From: Rhodothermus bifroesti
GTDB lineage: Bacteria; Bacteroidota; Rhodothermia; Rhodothermales; Rhodothermaceae
Direction: 5' to 3'
NCBI RefSeq assembly: GCF_017908595.1
Contig: NZ_JAGKTL010000003.1
Span: forward strand, 62,001-126,000
DNA: 64,000 nt
The position numbers were made by a program, and so were the translations under genes. This document shows positions 35,028 to 44,877 of this stretch, in pieces. The notes beneath the pieces were generated by a model. It saw only the letters and a program-made list of their open reading frames with translations, was not told where the DNA came from and did not search any database. Within the stretch, counting starts at the first letter, position 1; each line of letters opens with the position of its first letter.

Positions 35028-35866
35028 AGCAACAAGCCGAGTTTGATCGTGCCGTGGCGCGGTTGCGCCAGCAGCTTCCGGCGCAGCCTGAAGTAGCCTT
35101 GATTTTGGGATCAGGGTTAGGAACGCTTGCTGAAGCGGTTGAGCAGGCGGTTGTCTTACCTGCTGCAGAGATTCCCGGTTATCCTTCCTCTACGGTTGAA
35201 GGACATGCGGGACGCTTGGTGGGCGGTTACCTGGAGGGTTGCCCCGTAGTGGTCGTGCAGGGACGCGTGCATTGCTATGAAGGGTATAGTCCACAAGCGG
35301 TAGCTTTTCCAGTGCGCTTGGTGCATGCCCTGGGGGCCCAACGCCTAATCGTGACGAATGCGGCTGGTGCACTCAATCCTCATTTTCGTCCCGGCATGCT
35401 CATGTTTTTGGTCGACCATATCAATGCAGCTTTCCGCAGTCCGCTCGTCGGTGCGTTGCAGCATTTCCCTCCATCTTTTGGGCGAGGCAGTCCCGACTTA
35501 AGTGCACCTTATGATTTGGGCTGGATCGAGGCCGCCGAGCAGGTGGCATTGCAACTTCGCATTCCTACCTGCCGCGGGGTATATTTGTGGACGCTAGGAC
35601 CTAGCTACGAAACAAAGGCCGAAATCCGTATGTACCGGCGTTTAGGCGCCGATGCTGTGGGCATGAGTACGGTGCCAGAAGTGATCCAAGCGTGCCAGCT
35701 TGGCATGAAAGTGCTGGGCATTTCCACGTTGACCAATATGGCTGCCGGCATGCACCGTGGACCGTTAACCCATGAAGAAGTGCTGGCGGTAGGACTTCAG
35801 GTGCGCGATCGCCTAGAGCAGCTTGTGCGCGGGATTATGCGGCAACTCTATGCAAAAAATTTTTAG
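35024..35866 (+). CDS. Purine nucleoside phosphorylase (trimeric type)
   Basis: 280 aa. It splits inosine and guanosine with phosphate for purine salvage. ALILGSGLGTLAEAVEQAV is the phosphate loop, VVVVQGRVHCYEGYSPQAVA and LIVTNAAGALNPHFRPG are core strands, and VGMSTVPEVIQACQLGMKVL holds the purine-site region. The start at 35024 is chosen because its ATG overlaps the phosphatase stop as ATGA; a TTG-type start at 35000 would add eight residues inside the upstream gene. It closes the coupled run, with no hairpin terminator visible after it. Confidence 0.92.
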   Translation: MKQQAEFDRAVARLRQQLPAQPEVALILGSGLGTLAEAVEQAVVLPAAEIPGYPSSTVEGHAGRLVGGYLEGCPVVVVQGRVHCYEGYSPQAVAFPVRLVHALGAQRLIVTNAAGALNPHFRPGMLMFLVDHINAAFRSPLVGALQHFPPSFGRGSPDLSAPYDLGWIEAAEQVALQLRIPTCRGVYLWTLGPSYETKAEIRMYRRLGADAVGMSTVPEVIQACQLGMKVLGISTLTNMAAGMHRGPLTHEEVLAVGLQVRDRLEQLVRGIMRQLYAKNF

Positions 35867-35914
35867 AATTTTACTGTCGATAAACAAAAAATCAGACAAG
35901 ACGTTGTGTTTTAA

Positions 35915-35944
35915 ATTGATTGTTTGCATATTTACTTACGTTTG
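35915..35944 (+). promoter_or_regulatory. Bacteroidota-type promoter candidate before the PUR gene
   Basis: TACGTTTG at 35937-35944 fits the Bacteroidota -7 box TAnnTTTG, with ATTG 18 bases upstream standing near the -33 TTTG position. The 149-base gap is AT-rich compared with its surroundings, as expected for a promoter. The start codon is about 70 bases downstream. Confidence 0.4.
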
Positions 35945-36015
35945 TGTAGCACTGGCACCAAAGTCGGTGCTACGATCTTAGTAATGAGCTCTTGTGAAGC
36001 AGTGAAGGGACGTTC

Positions 36016-36414
36016 ATGAGCTACGATTCGCAGCACACCGATTATCGGTATCGACGGGAGTCCTACGACGAGGATATGCGTGACGTGCGAGACACCCGGG
36101 AAGGCGGGCACTACCGAGAAGAAGTTTACTCTAAGCGGGTGCCAGCTGGAAAGCGTACGTACTTTTTCGACGTCAAGCCAACGCGCTCTGGTGACGACTA
36201 TTTCATCACGATCACTGAGAGCAAACGTATTGACGACCACCACTACGAAAAGCACAAAATCTTTCTCTACAAGGAAGATTTTGGCAAGTTTATCGCTGCG
36301 ATCCACGAGGTGGTGCAGCACATCCGCAAGACCTACTTGCCGGACTACGACTTTAAGGATCTGCCTGAGCTTACTGTACCTTCCCGACACGCGCGGGACG
36401 AGGACGAGGTGTAA
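36016..36414 (+). CDS. PUR-domain (DUF3276) nucleic-acid-binding protein
   Basis: 132 aa. The segment EEVYSKRVPAGKRTYFFDVK, then DDYFITITESKRIDDHHYEK and IFLYKEDFGKFIAAIHEVVQ, is the bacterial PUR-alpha-like repeat found across Bacteroidota. Such proteins bind single-stranded DNA or RNA as dimers. The N-terminal 30 residues and the C-terminal 20 are charged and probably disordered. It is a single gene with its own likely promoter and a strong terminator 70 bases downstream. Confidence 0.88.
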   Translation: MSYDSQHTDYRYRRESYDEDMRDVRDTREGGHYREEVYSKRVPAGKRTYFFDVKPTRSGDDYFITITESKRIDDHHYEKHKIFLYKEDFGKFIAAIHEVVQHIRKTYLPDYDFKDLPELTVPSRHARDEDEV

Positions 36415-36481
36415 AAGAGCGATCTGTCGTGTACGGTTGGTGGGGAGGCGTGTTGGCCTCGATCCAATTCGAACTATGCCC

Positions 36482-36508
36482 AAAGCCGGCTTAGCCGGCT
36501 TTTTGTTT
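36482..36508 (+). terminator. Rho-independent terminator after PUR gene
   Basis: AAAGCCGGC/GCCGGCTTT stem with a 3-base loop and a T-rich tail. Confidence 0.85.
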
Positions 36509-36530
36509 TCTAACCCAAACGAAAAATCCC

Positions 36531-37865
36531 ATGGAACTGCTGCCCATTGTAGCCTATGGGAGCCGGCATGAGCGGTTGGCAGCAATCTTGCAGCGTAGCG
36601 GCACGTTCGATCCCGTTATTGAGCAACGCGTTCGCGAAATTCTCGAAGCAGTGCGCCAGCGAGGGGATGCAGCGCTTGAGGAATTGACTGAACGGTTTGA
36701 TGGCGTGCGCCCTCCGTCTTTGCGTGTTTCGGAGGCCGAATTGGAAGCGGCCTATGCCGCGATAGATCCAGAGCTGAAAGCCGTTTTAGCCGAAGCAGCA
36801 GCCAACATCCGCCGCTTTCACGAACACCAGCGCCGCACGTCTTGGTTTATCGAAGAAGACGATGGCGTGGTGCTGGGTCAACGGGTGTTGCCTCTGGAAC
36901 GGGTGGGCTTGTACGTTCCGGGGGGGCGTGCCTTTTACCCGTCGAGCTTGCTGATGAACGCCATTCCAGCACAGGTGGCTGGGGTACGAGAATTGCACCT
37001 GGTTTCTCCCCCAACTGCTTCGGGCAGGCCGCATCCTTTGGTTTTGGCTACAGCGTATTTTTTGGGCGTGCGCCATGTGTACGCTGTAGGAGGTGCCCAA
37101 GCCATTGCGGCTTTGGCGTTTGGCACAGAAACAATCCCGCGCGTGGACAAAATCGTGGGTCCTGGCAATGCCTACGTAGCAACGGCTAAAAAGCTAGTCT
37201 ACGGCCCAGTAGCGATTGATGCCATAGCGGGTCCTAGTGAGATCGTGGTTGTGGCCGACGACACGGCCGACCCGGAATTTGTGGCAGCTGACCTTTTGTC
37301 GCAGGCCGAGCACGACGAGCGGGCTTCGGCCATTCTAGTGACGCCGCACCGTTTGCTGGCCGAAGTGGTGCAGGCAAAAGTGCGGGAACTGGTAGCCCGT
37401 GCACCGCGCCGCCCTATTCTTGAGGTATCGCTTGCCCGCTATAGTGCCTGCATTGTGACCGAGTCTCTAGAAGAAGCTTTTGCCGTGGTCAACGAGCTGG
37501 CACCTGAACATCTAGAGCTTCTCGTCCGCGACCCCTGGGCAGCGCTGACACAGGTGCGCCATGCAGGCGCCGTCTTTCTCGGACCCTATGCCACCGAACC
37601 TGTGGGAGACTACTTTGCCGGTCCCAATCACGTACTACCTACCGGGGGGACGGCCCGGTATGCTTCCGCACTCAGTGTAGATGATTTTGTGCGTAGCCAG
37701 TCGATTATTGCCTATACAGCCCGGCGATTGCAGCAGACAGGACCGCAAATTATCCGCTTTGCGGAGGCCGAAGACCTGCCAGCCCATGCCCAGGCTGTTG
37801 CCATCCGCCTGGCGCGCTTGCGTGAAACTTCTGCGGCCTTCTCGACTTCCAAAACCGTGTCGTAA
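36531..37865 (+). CDS. hisD: Histidinol dehydrogenase
   Basis: 444 aa. It performs the last two steps of histidine synthesis with NAD+ and Zn2+. VGLYVPGGRAFYPSSLLMNA, VHPLVLATAYF-type core, VDKIVGPGNAYVATAKKLVY and DLLSQAEHDERASAILVT are the family signatures, with the zinc ligands in AEHDE and the C-terminal region AGPNHVLPTGGTARY. It starts 22 bases after the PUR terminator. hisC follows after 14 bases, forming a two-gene his unit; the other his genes are elsewhere. Confidence 0.95.
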   Translation: MELLPIVAYGSRHERLAAILQRSGTFDPVIEQRVREILEAVRQRGDAALEELTERFDGVRPPSLRVSEAELEAAYAAIDPELKAVLAEAAANIRRFHEHQRRTSWFIEEDDGVVLGQRVLPLERVGLYVPGGRAFYPSSLLMNAIPAQVAGVRELHLVSPPTASGRPHPLVLATAYFLGVRHVYAVGGAQAIAALAFGTETIPRVDKIVGPGNAYVATAKKLVYGPVAIDAIAGPSEIVVVADDTADPEFVAADLLSQAEHDERASAILVTPHRLLAEVVQAKVRELVARAPRRPILEVSLARYSACIVTESLEEAFAVVNELAPEHLELLVRDPWAALTQVRHAGAVFLGPYATEPVGDYFAGPNHVLPTGGTARYASALSVDDFVRSQSIIAYTARRLQQTGPQIIRFAEAEDLPAHAQAVAIRLARLRETSAAFSTSKTVS

Positions 37866-37879
37866 CCGGTCGTAACCTT

Positions 37880-38992
37880 ATGCTTCACGATGTGCTGACC
37901 GTCGACGCCTTAACACAGGCATTGCAGGTCATCCGGCCTGCAGTGCGCCAAGGTAAGCCCTATAGCGTAGGTGCGCCCCCTGAGGCGCCAATCAAGCTTA
38001 ATCAAAACGAAAATCCTTTCGAGCTGCCCGAAGCGGTTAAACGTGAGCTGCTCGAGGCGCTTCAGGAAGTTCCGCTGAACCGCTATCCTGCCGAGCATCC
38101 AGAACGCTTGCGCCAGGCCCTAGCTGAGCACCTTGGATGGAGCCCTGAGGGCATTATTGTAGGTAACGGCTCTAACGAGCTGACCTTTACCCTTGGCCTA
38201 GCGGTGGTGGATGCAGGTACTCCGGTGGTGCTGCCGCGGCCCATGTTTTCCTTCTATGAAATGATGGTACGGTTGCACGGTGGAAACGTGCTGGGCGTGC
38301 CGCCGCGTCCTGACTTGCAGTTCGATACCGAGGCACTGCTTGAAACCATCAGCCGTAACAGGCCTGCACTGGTGGTGCTGACCACCCCGAACAATCCAAC
38401 GGGCCTGACAATGGCGCCTGAAGACGTGGAGGCCATCGTGCAGGCAGCTCCTGGTTTGGTCTTGATCGATGAAGCCTACGTAGAGTTTACCGATGGCATT
38501 GGGTTTCGGAGGTTTTTAGATCACTACCCCCACGTACTGTTGCTGCGCACGTTTTCGAAGGCTTTTGGTTTGGCCGGAGTGCGATTGGGCTATCTGGTAG
38601 GCCACCCGCGCATCATTCAGGAACTCTACAAGGCCCGTATTCCTTTTATGGTAGATCGGTTGGCTGAGACGATAGCCCTAACGCTGCTGCGGCACTACAA
38701 ACTCGTGCAGGAGCAAGCCGCGCGCATCAAGCAAGCAGTGGCTTGGCTCTACCAGGAGCTGGCTACGCTGGCTGGTGTAGCACCGGTGCCTTCACAGGCG
38801 AATTTTGTTATCTTTCGGACAGAGCTGCAACCTCGCATTCTGCTTGCTCGTCTGGCCCAGAAAGGCATTTTGCTGCGCGACCTGAGCAACTATCCTGAGC
38901 TGCGGGGTTACGTGCGCGTAAGCGCTGGGCGGCCAGAAGAGAACCGGGCCTTTATGGACGCGTTGAAAGAGGCGCTTACCGAACCTGAATAG
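37880..38992 (+). CDS. hisC: Histidinol-phosphate aminotransferase
   Basis: 370 aa class II aminotransferase using PLP. It makes L-histidinol phosphate from imidazole acetol phosphate and glutamate. KLNQNENPFELPEAVKREL opens the family, TTPNNPTGLTM is the substrate-region Asn motif, VLIDEAYVEF has the conserved Asp and Tyr, and LLRTFSKAFGLAGVRLGYL contains the PLP lysine (SxxK type). Arg in the last 40 residues (VRVSAGRPEEN) fits the substrate-carboxylate arginine. Paired with hisD. Confidence 0.95.
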   Translation: MLHDVLTVDALTQALQVIRPAVRQGKPYSVGAPPEAPIKLNQNENPFELPEAVKRELLEALQEVPLNRYPAEHPERLRQALAEHLGWSPEGIIVGNGSNELTFTLGLAVVDAGTPVVLPRPMFSFYEMMVRLHGGNVLGVPPRPDLQFDTEALLETISRNRPALVVLTTPNNPTGLTMAPEDVEAIVQAAPGLVLIDEAYVEFTDGIGFRRFLDHYPHVLLLRTFSKAFGLAGVRLGYLVGHPRIIQELYKARIPFMVDRLAETIALTLLRHYKLVQEQAARIKQAVAWLYQELATLAGVAPVPSQANFVIFRTELQPRILLARLAQKGILLRDLSNYPELRGYVRVSAGRPEENRAFMDALKEALTEPE

Positions 38993-39044
38993 GTCACGCA
39001 GCCTTGGCAGTGCGGGTAGCGGGCTAAACGTTAGCATACGTACA

Positions 39045-39632
39045 ATGGAGCTCATACAGGTTGACATCGTTGGGCTTTCTACGAGTCCTTCCAGTGGTGG
39101 GGCGTATGCGCTGGTCTTAGGAGAGGTTGACGGCAATCGGCGGTTACCGATCATCATCGGTGCTTTTGAAGCGCAAGCCATCGCGCTGGAATTAGAGAAA
39201 ATTCAGCCGCCACGCCCGATGACGCACGATCTTTTGCGTGACCTATTCGAGGCAGTGGGTGCGGAGGTGCTGAGCGTGGTGATTGATGAGCTGCGCGATG
39301 GTACATTCTATGCCAAGATTCGCTTTGTGCATAACGGACGAGAGCGTCAACTGGATGCTCGACCCAGCGATGCTGTGGCGCTGGCTGTACGTGTCGATGC
39401 GCCTATCTTTGTAGCCCCAGCCGTGATGGAAGAGGCAGGCATTCCGGCCGAAGAAGGCGGAACCCTTTCGGTGAGCAGCAGCCGCGAAATGGAGGAGCCC
39501 GAGCCGCCCATGTCGCGCCTGGAACGTATGCAGAAAATGCTCGAAAAAGCTATCGAAGAGGAAGACTACGAACGTGCTGCCCAATTGCGGGATGAGATTG
39601 CTCGCCTAAAAAAAGAACAAGGACAAAACTAA
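39045..39632 (+). CDS. Bifunctional nuclease family protein with UVR motif
   Basis: 195 aa. Residues 1-135 are the DUF151/BFN domain (MELIQVDIVGLSTSPSSGGA, PIIIGAFEAQAIALELEKI, DARPSDAVALAVRVDAPIFV). An acidic linker leads to a C-terminal UVR helix pair (LEKAIEEEDYERAAQLRDEI). BFN proteins have been described as RNase/DNase; UVR motifs mediate UvrB-UvrC or Clp-adaptor contacts. This fusion is common in Bacteroidota. Its cellular job is not established. Terminator follows at 39676. Confidence 0.9.
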   Translation: MELIQVDIVGLSTSPSSGGAYALVLGEVDGNRRLPIIIGAFEAQAIALELEKIQPPRPMTHDLLRDLFEAVGAEVLSVVIDELRDGTFYAKIRFVHNGRERQLDARPSDAVALAVRVDAPIFVAPAVMEEAGIPAEEGGTLSVSSSREMEEPEPPMSRLERMQKMLEKAIEEEDYERAAQLRDEIARLKKEQGQN

Positions 39633-39675
39633 CGCGCATCGAAGGTGCACCTTATCCACAGCGAAGCTCTCCGGT

Positions 39676-39706
39676 AAGCGAAGCCATAAAGCTTCGCTTT
39701 TTGTTT
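39676..39706 (+). terminator. Rho-independent terminator after BFN gene
   Basis: AAGCGAAGC/GCTTCGCTT stem with a 6-base loop, then a T-rich tail. A perfect DnaA-box 9-mer (TTATCCACA) lies just upstream at 39652-39660; one copy alone has little meaning. Confidence 0.8.
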
Positions 39707-39731
39707 TACTTGGGGTAAACCTTTTCCGTTC

Positions 39732-41372
39732 ATGACAGCTGCCTTGCGAATCCAGCAGATTGACCGTTTGCCGCTTCCCACATTGCGGAAGCTTTCAAAG
39801 CTCTTTGTGACGTATGCCACCGATTACGCGCTGCTGGATGCGTTTTATGCCGGTGACTACCGATCGCCTAGCGTACGCCGCGCCTTGGCCAAACGCGTAG
39901 CCCAGCATCCCCGCCAGCGCGACGTGCTCGTCCGTGTCCTCTTGGAGCAAAACACCCGTTGGGGACTAGACGCGGCTACGCAGGCGAACATTGAAGCATT
40001 GCGCCTGCCCGACAGTGTAGCTGTGGTCTCGGGCCAACAGGTAGGATTGTTCGGCGGGCCGCTTTTTACGCTTTATAAAGTGCTCACGCTGTGTCGGCTA
40101 GCTCAGGCGCTTGCTGAGGAGCTGGAGCGACCGGTCATTCCTGTCTTCTGGCTGGCTGGGGAAGACCACGACTACGAGGAAGTTGCTGCGCTAACGGTGC
40201 TTAAGGGGGCTGAGCCGGTTACGCTGCGTTTGGAGCTGCCGCTGCCAGGTTATGCCGGAGCGGTAGGTCGTCTACCGCTACCAGCGTCGGTGCGTGACCT
40301 CCTGGCAGCCCTAGAAGCCCTACTGCCTGCTACAGCGTTTCGGGAGCCATTAATGGCTTTGCTCAACGAGACCTACCAGCCTGGGGTAACGCTGCAAGAT
40401 GCCTTCGCGCGTTTACTCAAGCGCTGGCTGCCAGGCTCCGGCCTGGTACTGATCGATCCAGACGATGCCCGCCTCAAAGCGCTGGCACGTCCACTGTTTG
40501 CCCAAGAGCTCGAAGACTGGCAGACCGCACAGGCGCATCTGGAACACGTAAGCCGCTCTTTAGAGCACGCTTATCACGTACAGGTGCGCACCCAGCCCAC
40601 CAACTTATTTTTACTTGAAGACCACCAGCGCCTTGCACTCGATGCCTTCGGCGAAGGCTTTCGACTGCGGGGTACCGACCGGCAGCTCTCGCGTCAAGAA
40701 GCGCTAAGCTTGCTTGAGGCGTCACCCGAGCGTTTCAGTCCCGGGGTGTTGCTGCGGCCTCTTTATCAAGATTGGCTCCTGCCCACGTTGGTATATGTAG
40801 CTGGACCTTCGGAAACGGCCTACTGGGCGCAGCTCAAACCGCTTTATGCTTGGGCAAACGTGCCAATGCCGCTGGTCTTTCCGCGCACGATGGCCTTGCT
40901 CGTTGAGCCCCGGGTTGCACAACTGCTCGAGCGCTACAAGTTGCGACCAGAAATGCTGCAACACGACCCAGATCACTTGTTTCATGAACTGGTGCGTCAG
41001 CAGCTGGACGGTGAACTAGAAGCCGCTTTTAAAGCAGCACAGCAGCAGCTTGACGATATGGTGGCGCGTTTGCGTCCAGTAGTCGAGCGCATCGAGCCGA
41101 CGTTAGGTCCAGCTACCGAAGCGCTGGGTGCAGCACTGCGGCATGAACTAGACCGCTTTGAAGGACGTGTGCTGAAGGCGGCTAAGCAACGTGAAGCTAC
41201 ACTGCATAACCAAATTGCTCGGCTGCACGCCAGCCTGTTTCCCAACGGTGTGTTGCAGGAACGCGTGTTTTCGCCGGTTTACTTTTTGAGTAAATATGGG
41301 CTGGGGCTCATCGAGGCGTTATACAATGACTGGCCGCTTGATCCTGCTAACCTGCACATCGTCTACTTGTAA
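39732..41372 (+). CDS. bshC: Bacillithiol biosynthesis cysteine-adding enzyme BshC
   Basis: 546 aa. It is the putative cysteine ligase that finishes bacillithiol from GlcN-malate. The nucleotide-binding-like core is recognisable from VVSGQQVGLFGGPLFTLYKV and PVFWLAGEDHDYEEV, and FVAGPSETAYWAQL-type sequence (VAGPSETAYWAQLKPLY) later. A long coiled coil (about 420-500, ELEAAFKAAQQQLDDMVARL) mediates dimerisation in the known structure. It is followed after three bases by an HD hydrolase, then leuS and bshB1; bshA is not here. Confidence 0.93.
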   Translation: MTAALRIQQIDRLPLPTLRKLSKLFVTYATDYALLDAFYAGDYRSPSVRRALAKRVAQHPRQRDVLVRVLLEQNTRWGLDAATQANIEALRLPDSVAVVSGQQVGLFGGPLFTLYKVLTLCRLAQALAEELERPVIPVFWLAGEDHDYEEVAALTVLKGAEPVTLRLELPLPGYAGAVGRLPLPASVRDLLAALEALLPATAFREPLMALLNETYQPGVTLQDAFARLLKRWLPGSGLVLIDPDDARLKALARPLFAQELEDWQTAQAHLEHVSRSLEHAYHVQVRTQPTNLFLLEDHQRLALDAFGEGFRLRGTDRQLSRQEALSLLEASPERFSPGVLLRPLYQDWLLPTLVYVAGPSETAYWAQLKPLYAWANVPMPLVFPRTMALLVEPRVAQLLERYKLRPEMLQHDPDHLFHELVRQQLDGELEAAFKAAQQQLDDMVARLRPVVERIEPTLGPATEALGAALRHELDRFEGRVLKAAKQREATLHNQIARLHASLFPNGVLQERVFSPVYFLSKYGLGLIEALYNDWPLDPANLHIVYL

Positions 41373-41375
41373 GCT

Positions 41376-42062
41376 ATGGGAACGGTGCATTTTGGACGGG
41401 TACTGTTTAGCCCCCTGGTAGAACAGGCGATCGAGCTGGCTGCCCGCTGGCATGACCGTACGTATCGTAAAAGCCAGTGGCGTCCCCCCTTGTTGCCTGC
41501 ACCTGACCCCGAAGATTTGGTGCCGGTCCCCGTAATGGCGCATGTGACAACCGTAGCGCTTTTGGTGGACCGGGCCGGATGGGATGATGTGGTCGTTGCA
41601 GCTGCTTTTTTACATGATGCCCTGGAAGATACCAACTGCTATGGCCAGCAACTACGCTACGAAGTGTTGCGTGCGCGTATGGGAGAGGCAGTCGCACGCC
41701 TGGTTCAGGATGTGACCGAACAGAAATTCGATGCTGCAGGCCAATGGCGTAGCTGGGAGGCCCGCAAGGCCGATTACCTGAACCATTTGCGCGTGGCCAC
41801 GCCAGCAGCTATGGCCATCAGCTTGGCCGACAAGTTGCATAATCTCTGGACCATTAACCAAACGCTGGAGGCAGGCATCGATATCTTTGCACCAGCACCC
41901 GGCCGGCGTCCGCTTAATGCCGGGCCTCAAGCTCAGGCACAATTCCATCAAGCCTTACTTGACCTCTCTCGCCAGCATACCGAGCCGCGCCTGAACCCGC
42001 TCCGCGACCGCTTCGCGTATGAAGTGGAGCGATTTCTGAATTGGATAGCCCGCACGCAGTAA
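41376..42062 (+). CDS. HD-domain phosphohydrolase, MESH1/SpoT-like
   Basis: 228 aa. It has an HD-superfamily metal-hydrolase core: PVMAHVTTVALLVDRAGWDD with the first His, AAAFLHDALEDT with the His-Asp pair, and ISLADKLHNLWT with the last Asp. The arrangement is that of the hydrolase half of RelA/SpoT proteins and of MESH1. No synthetase, TGS or ACT domain is fused. The natural substrate could be (p)ppGpp or another nucleotide. It is packed three bases after bshC, so co-expression with bacillithiol synthesis is likely. Confidence 0.82.
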   Translation: MGTVHFGRVLFSPLVEQAIELAARWHDRTYRKSQWRPPLLPAPDPEDLVPVPVMAHVTTVALLVDRAGWDDVVVAAAFLHDALEDTNCYGQQLRYEVLRARMGEAVARLVQDVTEQKFDAAGQWRSWEARKADYLNHLRVATPAAMAISLADKLHNLWTINQTLEAGIDIFAPAPGRRPLNAGPQAQAQFHQALLDLSRQHTEPRLNPLRDRFAYEVERFLNWIARTQ

Positions 42063-42106
42063 ACAGCCGTTGCCAATTTGGGTAAACAATTCTTAAGGCG
42101 GTAGCG

Positions 42107-42114
42107 TATATTTG
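42107..42114 (+). promoter_or_regulatory. TAnnTTTG promoter box before leuS
   Basis: TATATTTG matches the Bacteroidota -7 consensus and lies 39 bases before the leuS start. A TTTG at 42077-42080 is upstream, but its 26-base spacing is longer than normal, so only the -7 box is convincing. Confidence 0.3.
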
Positions 42115-42153
42115 CGCCTGCATTCCCTAAGGATTCATCCCCATCTATACAGC

Positions 42154-44874
42154 ATGGCAGGGTATCCGTTCAAGGAAATCGAAAGCAAATGGCAGCGCTA
42201 CTGGGAGGCGCACAAAACGTTTCGGGCAGTAGGCCCCGGTGAGCCAGGGTTTGATCCGGCAAAACCCAAGTTCTACGTGCTCGACATGTTCCCTTATCCC
42301 AGCGGGGCAGGGTTGCACGTAGGTCATCCGGAAGGCTACACCGCTACCGATATTTTGGCCCGCTACCGTCGCATGAAGGGGGCCAACGTACTTCATCCAA
42401 TGGGATGGGATGCCTTTGGCCTGCCAGCCGAGCAGTATGCCGTTGAAACAAATACACACCCGCGCCTGACGACTGAGCGCAACATTGCCCGCTTTCGCAC
42501 ACAGCTCAAACGGTTGGGCTTTTCCTATGATTGGGATCGTGAAATCAATACCACCGATCCCAACTATTACAAATGGACTCAGTGGATTTTTCTCCAGCTC
42601 TACAAAAAAGGTTTGGCTTACGAAGCCGAAGTGCCGGTGAATTGGTGCCCCGCGCTCGGAACGGTACTGGCCAACGAAGAAGTGGTCGATGGAAAGTCGG
42701 AGCGGGGGGGCTATCCCGTCTATCGCCGACCAATGCGCCAGTGGATGCTGCGCATCACTGCCTATGCCGAGCGGCTGCTTGAAGATTTGGCGCTGCTGGA
42801 CTGGCCAGAGAACATCAAAGAAATGCAGCGCAACTGGATTGGCCGCTCTGAAGGCGCTGAGATTGAATTCCCTGTGGTGGGACTGGAAGCGCGCCTGCGC
42901 GTTTTTACTACCCGGCCCGACACGCTTTTTGGCGCGACCTATATGGTGCTGGCGCCCGAGCATCCACTGGTAGCCGCCATTACCACGTCCGAGCAACGTG
43001 CAAGTGTCGAAGCCTACTGCCTTCAGGCCCAGCAGAAATCGGACCTAGAGCGCACCGAGCTAGCGCGTGAAAAAACTGGTGTGTTTACTGGCGGCTATGC
43101 GATCAATCCGGCCACAGGCCAAAAAATTCCGATCTGGATTGCCGACTACGTGCTGGGCCATTATGGCACAGGCGCCATCATGGCCGTGCCAGGTCATGAC
43201 CAGCGCGACTGGGAGTTTGCCCGCAAGTATGGCCTGCCTATTGTGGAAGTCGTTGCCGGTGGAAACTTAGAAGCAGGCGCCTTTGAAGGAGATGGACCGC
43301 ATGTTAACTCGGCCAATGCGGAAGTGTCGCTCAATGGCTTAGGCAATGAGGAGGCCAAACGCACGATTGTCGCTTGGCTAGAGCATAAAGGCTTGGGGAA
43401 GCGATCGGTACAGTATCGGCTTCGCGACTGGCTTTTTAGCCGGCAGCGTTACTGGGGTGAGCCCTTCCCGATCGTGCACGAAGTGGACGAAGCAGGTCGC
43501 CGCACGGGTCAAACCTATCCCCTGGACGAATCGGAACTGCCGGTACTGTTGCCGGATCTGGAAGATTTTCGACCGCAGCCGGCCATGGATCCAGACACCG
43601 AACCCCAGCCGCCACTGGCCAGGGCTGTCGACTGGGTGCGCGTGCGCGGCTGGGTCACACCCCAAGGTACAGTACGGCTGCTTAAGCCTGGACTCGAGCC
43701 TCCGCCTGGGGTCGAAATCAAGCTTTTCCACCGCGAAACGAATACCATGCCCCAATGGGCCGGTTCGTGCTGGTATTACCTGCGCTATCTCGATCCACAC
43801 AATGAGGCCCGCTTTGTCGATCCGGAGAAAGAGCGCTACTGGATGCCTGTCGACTTGTACGTTGGGGGTGCTGAGCACGCAGTGTTGCACTTGCTCTACG
43901 CACGTTTTTGGCATAAGGTGCTCTATGACCTCGGGCTGGTCTCTACGCCGGAGCCTTTCATGAAGCTGGTCAATCAAGGGCTGATTCTGGGGGAATTGGA
44001 GTACACCGCGTTTCGAGATGCCCAGGGACGCTGGGTATCGGCTGAGCATGTAGATGACGGGGTTGACGTGCGTACCGGCGAAAAGCTTGAAGCCGTTCGG
44101 CTCAGCGAAGACGAGGTCGAAAAGCAAGCCACAGGGTTTGTCCTGCGTGCACAGCCAGAGATCCGCATTGAAGCCCGAGCCTATAAGATGAGCAAAAGCC
44201 GCGGCAACGTGGTTAACCCCGATGATGTGGTTGAGCAGTATGGTGCCGATGCCTTGCGGCTTTATGAAATGTTCATGGGGCCGCTCGAGCAGGTCAAGCC
44301 ATGGAGCACCAAAGGCGTCGAGGGGGTAGCCCGCTTTCTAAACCGCGTTTGGCGTCTTTATGTGGACGAAGCCCAAGGTGCGCTTCAAGTCTCAGAGGCC
44401 GAGCCTACGCGCCCGCAGCTCCAGCTGTTGCACCAAACGCTACGCCGGGTTACCGACGATATTGAGGCCATGCGCTTCAACACGGCTATCGCGGCTATGA
44501 TGGAGTTTGTCAACGCAGCGCACAAATGGGAGGTTTTCCCGCGGGCAGTAGCCGAGCCTTTTGTGCTGATGCTGAGCCCATTTGCCCCGCATTTGGCTGA
44601 AGAGCTTTGGGAACGGCTTGGGCACACCACATCGCTGGCCTACGAGCCCTGGCCGGAGGTCGACGAAGCCTATCTCCAAGTCGAGGAACTGGAGATCGCA
44701 GTGCAGGTCAATGGCAAACTCCGGGCTACAGTGCGCGTACCGGCCACAGCCGATCAGGAAGTCGTGCTGGCCATCGCCCGAGAGCATGAGAATGTAGCGC
44801 GTTACTTGGATGGGAAGCAGATTCGACGGGCGGTTTACGTACCAGGTCGTATTGTCAATTTTGTAGTAGGCTGA
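42154..44874 (+). CDS. leuS: Leucyl-tRNA synthetase
   Basis: 906 aa class I synthetase. Start at 42154 ([19 protein letters not shown]) agrees with the family; the frame is open 14 codons further up without homology. [20 protein letters not shown] holds the HIGH motif. The editing (CP1) domain has [20 protein letters not shown] and [16 protein letters not shown], and [17 protein letters not shown] is the KMSKS loop. The C-terminal anticodon-binding and [14 protein letters not shown] segments finish it. bshB1 begins three bases after the stop. Confidence 0.96.
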   Translation: MAGYPFKEIESKWQRYWEAHKTFRAVGPGEPGFDPAKPKFYVLDMFPYPSGAGLHVGHPEGYTATDILARYRRMKGANVLHPMGWDAFGLPAEQYAVETNTHPRLTTERNIARFRTQLKRLGFSYDWDREINTTDPNYYKWTQWIFLQLYKKGLAYEAEVPVNWCPALGTVLANEEVVDGKSERGGYPVYRRPMRQWMLRITAYAERLLEDLALLDWPENIKEMQRNWIGRSEGAEIEFPVVGLEARLRVFTTRPDTLFGATYMVLAPEHPLVAAITTSEQRASVEAYCLQAQQKSDLERTELAREKTGVFTGGYAINPATGQKIPIWIADYVLGHYGTGAIMAVPGHDQRDWEFARKYGLPIVEVVAGGNLEAGAFEGDGPHVNSANAEVSLNGLGNEEAKRTIVAWLEHKGLGKRSVQYRLRDWLFSRQRYWGEPFPIVHEVDEAGRRTGQTYPLDESELPVLLPDLEDFRPQPAMDPDTEPQPPLARAVDWVRVRGWVTPQGTVRLLKPGLEPPPGVEIKLFHRETNTMPQWAGSCWYYLRYLDPHNEARFVDPEKERYWMPVDLYVGGAEHAVLHLLYARFWHKVLYDLGLVSTPEPFMKLVNQGLILGELEYTAFRDAQGRWVSAEHVDDGVDVRTGEKLEAVRLSEDEVEKQATGFVLRAQPEIRIEARAYKMSKSRGNVVNPDDVVEQYGADALRLYEMFMGPLEQVKPWSTKGVEGVARFLNRVWRLYVDEAQGALQVSEAEPTRPQLQLLHQTLRRVTDDIEAMRFNTAIAAMMEFVNAAHKWEVFPRAVAEPFVLMLSPFAPHLAEELWERLGHTTSLAYEPWPEVDEAYLQVEELEIAVQVNGKLRATVRVPATADQEVVLAIAREHENVARYLDGKQIRRAVYVPGRIVNFVVG

Positions 44875-44877
44875 TCG

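Noticed and set aside
42145-42996. 283-codon minus-strand frame opposite leuS
   Set aside because: Antisense shadow of a strongly conserved gene; no recognisable domain.
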